49,439 nt of DNA from Cecembia lonarensis LW9. GTDB taxonomy: Bacteria > Bacteroidota > Bacteroidia > Cytophagales > Cyclobacteriaceae. Made by a program: the position numbers and the translations under genes. The stretch lies in assembly GCF_000298295.1 (NCBI RefSeq), contig NZ_AMGM01000029.1:1-49439 (forward strand), in the 5' to 3' direction. Below, in pieces: positions 47,230 to 49,439 of this stretch. Below the pieces are notes generated by a model. That model made no database searches. It saw only the letters and a list, made by a program, of their open reading frames with translations, and was not told where the DNA came from. How positions within the stretch are numbered: position 1 is the first letter of the stretch; the number at the start of each line of letters is the position of its first letter.

Positions 47230-49439
47230 ATGAAGAAGAAGGAATATTATTTTAAAATCAGTTGTTTAGGATTTTTTATTTTTTGTTTAACTCAATTACC
47301 GCTATATGGTCAAAATGAGGAAAATGTTTTGTTTGCAGGAAAGACTGAAGTTGATGTTTTTATTGATGGTTATTTAAATGAAGACTTTTATAATGAATTA
47401 TTTTTTTATAGTGATTTTGACCAGTACTTTCCTTTTGATACTTCTAAGTCAGTAACTAAAACCGAGGTTGTTATTTTTTATGATGACAAAAATTTATATG
47501 TAGCAGCAAAAATTTATGATAAGGACCCTGGAAAACATGTTTCTATGTCAATGAGAAGGGATTTTCCTACCAATAATGTTGATGCATTTAATGTTATTTT
47601 AGATCCTTTCAATGATCAAACAATTGGGTTTTTGTTTGGTGTAAATCCTTTTAATGTTCAACGAGAAGGATTAATTTCCAATGGAGGAGGTCTTCCAGAA
47701 GATGTAGACTTTTCTTGGGACAATATTTGGTATTCGGCTACTTCAGTTCATACTGATCATTGGCAGGTTGAAATATCAATACCTTTCAAAACATTAAGAT
47801 ATAGAGAAAATATTATGGATTGGGGAGTGAATTTTTTCACTTCTGACACCTACCGAAATGAGCTATCAGTATGGAATAGAGTTCCAAGGCAATTCGAGTT
47901 AATCAATTTAGCATTTACTGGGAGATTAACTTTTGAAGGCCAATTAGGAACGCCTGGGAAAAATATTTCATTGATCCCATTTGCTTTAGCAAGTGACACT
48001 AATGATAATTTAGCCCAAAAAACTAGAAAGAACTTTTCAGTTGGAGGAGACATCAAAGTAGCATTAAGTTCATCCACAAATTTGGATTTGACAATAAATC
48101 CAGATTTTTCCCAAGTAGAAGTAGATCAACAACAAACGAATCTTGACAGGTTTGAGCTTTTTTTTCCTGAAAGGAGACAGTTTTTTTTAGAAAATGCAGA
48201 TTTATTTTCAAATTTCGGACTTAACAATGCGAGACCTTTTTTTTCGAGAAGAATTGGAGTAACTATAGATTCGGCAACAGGTCAAAATGTTCAAGAAAAA
48301 ATCATTGGAGGTGCCAGATTGACTGGGAAATTTGGAAAGAACTGGAGACTTGGTATTCTTAATATGCAAAGTGCTTCTGATGATTTATTAAGCTTACCTT
48401 CATTAAATTATTCAGTTTTTTCCCTGCAAAAAAAGACTTTCCATAGATCAAATATTAATTTCTTCTACGTAGGTAGACACCAGTTTAATTTTCTTGAAAG
48501 CGATCAACTTAATAGTCGAGAAGGCCAGAATTTGGCGGGGGTTGATTATAACCTAGCTTCCAGAGACGGAAAATGGTCGGGAAAGTTTTATTGGCATCAA
48601 TCAATGAAAGAAGGCGGTTCCACTGGTTATTCCCATGGAAGTACCCTTACATATAATACGCTGAAATTTTTCGCAACATGGACACACCAATTAATAGATA
48701 ATGATTTTGAGGCTGTTGTTGGGTTTGTTCCTCGAAAAGATTTTTTCAGAATTAACCCTATCTTCGGTTTCAATTTTTTTCCAAGATCAAAAATAGTAAA
48801 CAGGCACCAAATTTTATTCTCAAATAATTGGATCTGGAATCAAACTTGGGGGTTAACTGATTATAATTTATCTTCTTCATGGATAGTAACATTTCAAAAT
48901 ACATCAATTTTTAATTTTTCTATTTTAAACAACTATGTGAAGCTATTTTTCCCATTTAACCCTACAGGAAGAACTGATCAGCAATTCCAGCCGGGAGATG
49001 AATTTGTACAAACCGGTTTTTTAACTTCATATCAGTCAGATCTTAGAAAGCCATTTTTTTTCAATATTCAATTAATTAATGGAGGTTTTTTCAACGGAAA
49101 TTTAAGTCAGGTTTCAGGTAATTTGAATTTTAGATATAAGCAATTTGGGAGCTTAGGGTTAAATTATAATTTTAATAAAATTACTCTCACCGAAGGGTTT
49201 TCAGGATCTGATTTAATTCTCTTTGGTCCTCGAATCGACCTTACTGTTACAAATTATTTATTTTGGACTACTTTTATTCAATATAATAATCAATTTGACA
49301 ATTTAAACATCAATAGTAGAATTCAATGGAGATTTAGACCAGCTTCTGATGCTTTTTTGGTATATACCAACAATTATTTTCCTGAGAGTTTAATATCTAA
49401 AAACAGATCGCTAGTATTTAAATTTATTTATTGGTTTAA
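47230..49439 (+). CDS. DUF5916 outer-membrane protein with CBM9-like N-terminus (cut by window end)
   Basis: The reading frame runs without a stop from ATG 47230 to the end of the window, about 736 codons. A signal peptide ends near PLYGQ. Then comes a CBM9-like sugar-binding-type domain (FIDGYLNEDFYNELFFYSDF, TEVVIFYDDKNLYVAAKIYD, DAFNVILDPFNDQTIGFLFG), followed by the DUF5916 signature LTINPDFSQVEVDQQQTNLDRFELFFPERRQFFLEN and a large beta-barrel. The last residues LVFKFIYWF suggest only one or a few codons are missing. An alternative in-frame ATG lies at 47212, right after the terminator. The function of DUF5916 proteins is not established; an outer-membrane role with the adjacent SusCD pair is inferred. 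Confidence 0.88.
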   Translation, partial: MKKKEYYFKISCLGFFIFCLTQLPLYGQNEENVLFAGKTEVDVFIDGYLNEDFYNELFFYSDFDQYFPFDTSKSVTKTEVVIFYDDKNLYVAAKIYDKDPGKHVSMSMRRDFPTNNVDAFNVILDPFNDQTIGFLFGVNPFNVQREGLISNGGGLPEDVDFSWDNIWYSATSVHTDHWQVEISIPFKTLRYRENIMDWGVNFFTSDTYRNELSVWNRVPRQFELINLAFTGRLTFEGQLGTPGKNISLIPFALASDTNDNLAQKTRKNFSVGGDIKVALSSSTNLDLTINPDFSQVEVDQQQTNLDRFELFFPERRQFFLENADLFSNFGLNNARPFFSRRIGVTIDSATGQNVQEKIIGGARLTGKFGKNWRLGILNMQSASDDLLSLPSLNYSVFSLQKKTFHRSNINFFYVGRHQFNFLESDQLNSREGQNLAGVDYNLASRDGKWSGKFYWHQSMKEGGSTGYSHGSTLTYNTLKFFATWTHQLIDNDFEAVVGFVPRKDFFRINPIFGFNFFPRSKIVNRHQILFSNNWIWNQTWGLTDYNLSSSWIVTFQNTSIFNFSILNNYVKLFFPFNPTGRTDQQFQPGDEFVQTGFLTSYQSDLRKPFFFNIQLINGGFFNGNLSQVSGNLNFRYKQFGSLGLNYNFNKITLTEGFSGSDLILFGPRIDLTVTNYLFWTTFIQYNNQFDNLNINSRIQWRFRPASDAFLVYTNNYFPESLISKNRSLVFKFIYWF

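Overview
This window looks like a chromosomal segment of a Bacteroidota bacterium. An aerobic or microaerobic member of the Cytophagales, such as Cyclobacteriaceae, is my best guess. Supporting features are a SusC/SusD pair with a DUF5916 protein, a CcoN-CcoO fusion, LVIVD and 6-bladed-propeller lipoproteins, TMEM220 and NIPSNAP proteins, promoters of the TAnnTTTG type, and almost no Shine-Dalgarno sequences. The family-level assignment is inference from gene content only.

Layout. (1) 1-11.7 kb is a microaerobic respiration region: an MtfA-like peptidase, a probable universal-stress protein, then ccoI-ccoS-ccoNO-ccoQ-ccoP-ccoG-fixH-TauE/SafE, meeting a convergent hemN. Four short FNR-type dyads (TGAT-N4-(A/G)TCA) lie upstream of the stress gene, ccoI and hemN. 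In two of the promoters the dyad and the -7 box are separated by exactly the same distance. (2) 11.7-19.6 kb holds a Tat-exported Gfo/Idh/MocA oxidoreductase, an ABC exporter pair, an LVIVD lipoprotein plus beta-barrel pair, an orphan HI0074-like nucleotidyltransferase partner and a membrane-anchored HtrA protease. (3) 19.7-26.6 kb is an isoprenoid and proteostasis block: dxr-rseP, lon and hslU (no hslV here), separated by clear hairpin terminators. (4) 26.6-32.8 kb holds a NIPSNAP protein, TMEM220, a small unknown gene, the lutABC lactate-oxidation operon and a propeller lipoprotein preceded by a tiny ORF.

(5) 32.8-36.9 kb is an accessory patch with two DUF4143-type AAA ATPases. One is frameshifted at an A7 tract, and each has an unusual repeat or dyad in front of it. 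The patch also holds a DUF3784 membrane protein, a lipoprotein and a decayed 3' fragment of a second sugar-kinase gene. (6) 36.9-42.2 kb is an L-rhamnose pathway on the minus strand: bifunctional rhamnulose-1-P aldolase/lactaldehyde dehydrogenase, isomerase and kinase. A cluster of nested intergenic repeats lies inside it. (7) 42.5-49.4 kb is a divergent, visibly more AT-rich SusC-SusD-DUF5916 cluster. The last gene runs off the window.

The strongest novel leads are the shared FNR-like operator geometry, the frameshifted ATPase with its 32-bp tandem repeats, the duplicated kinase 3' end flanking the second ATPase, and a dispersed three-octamer repeat family. No rRNA, tRNA, CRISPR array or transposase gene was recognised.
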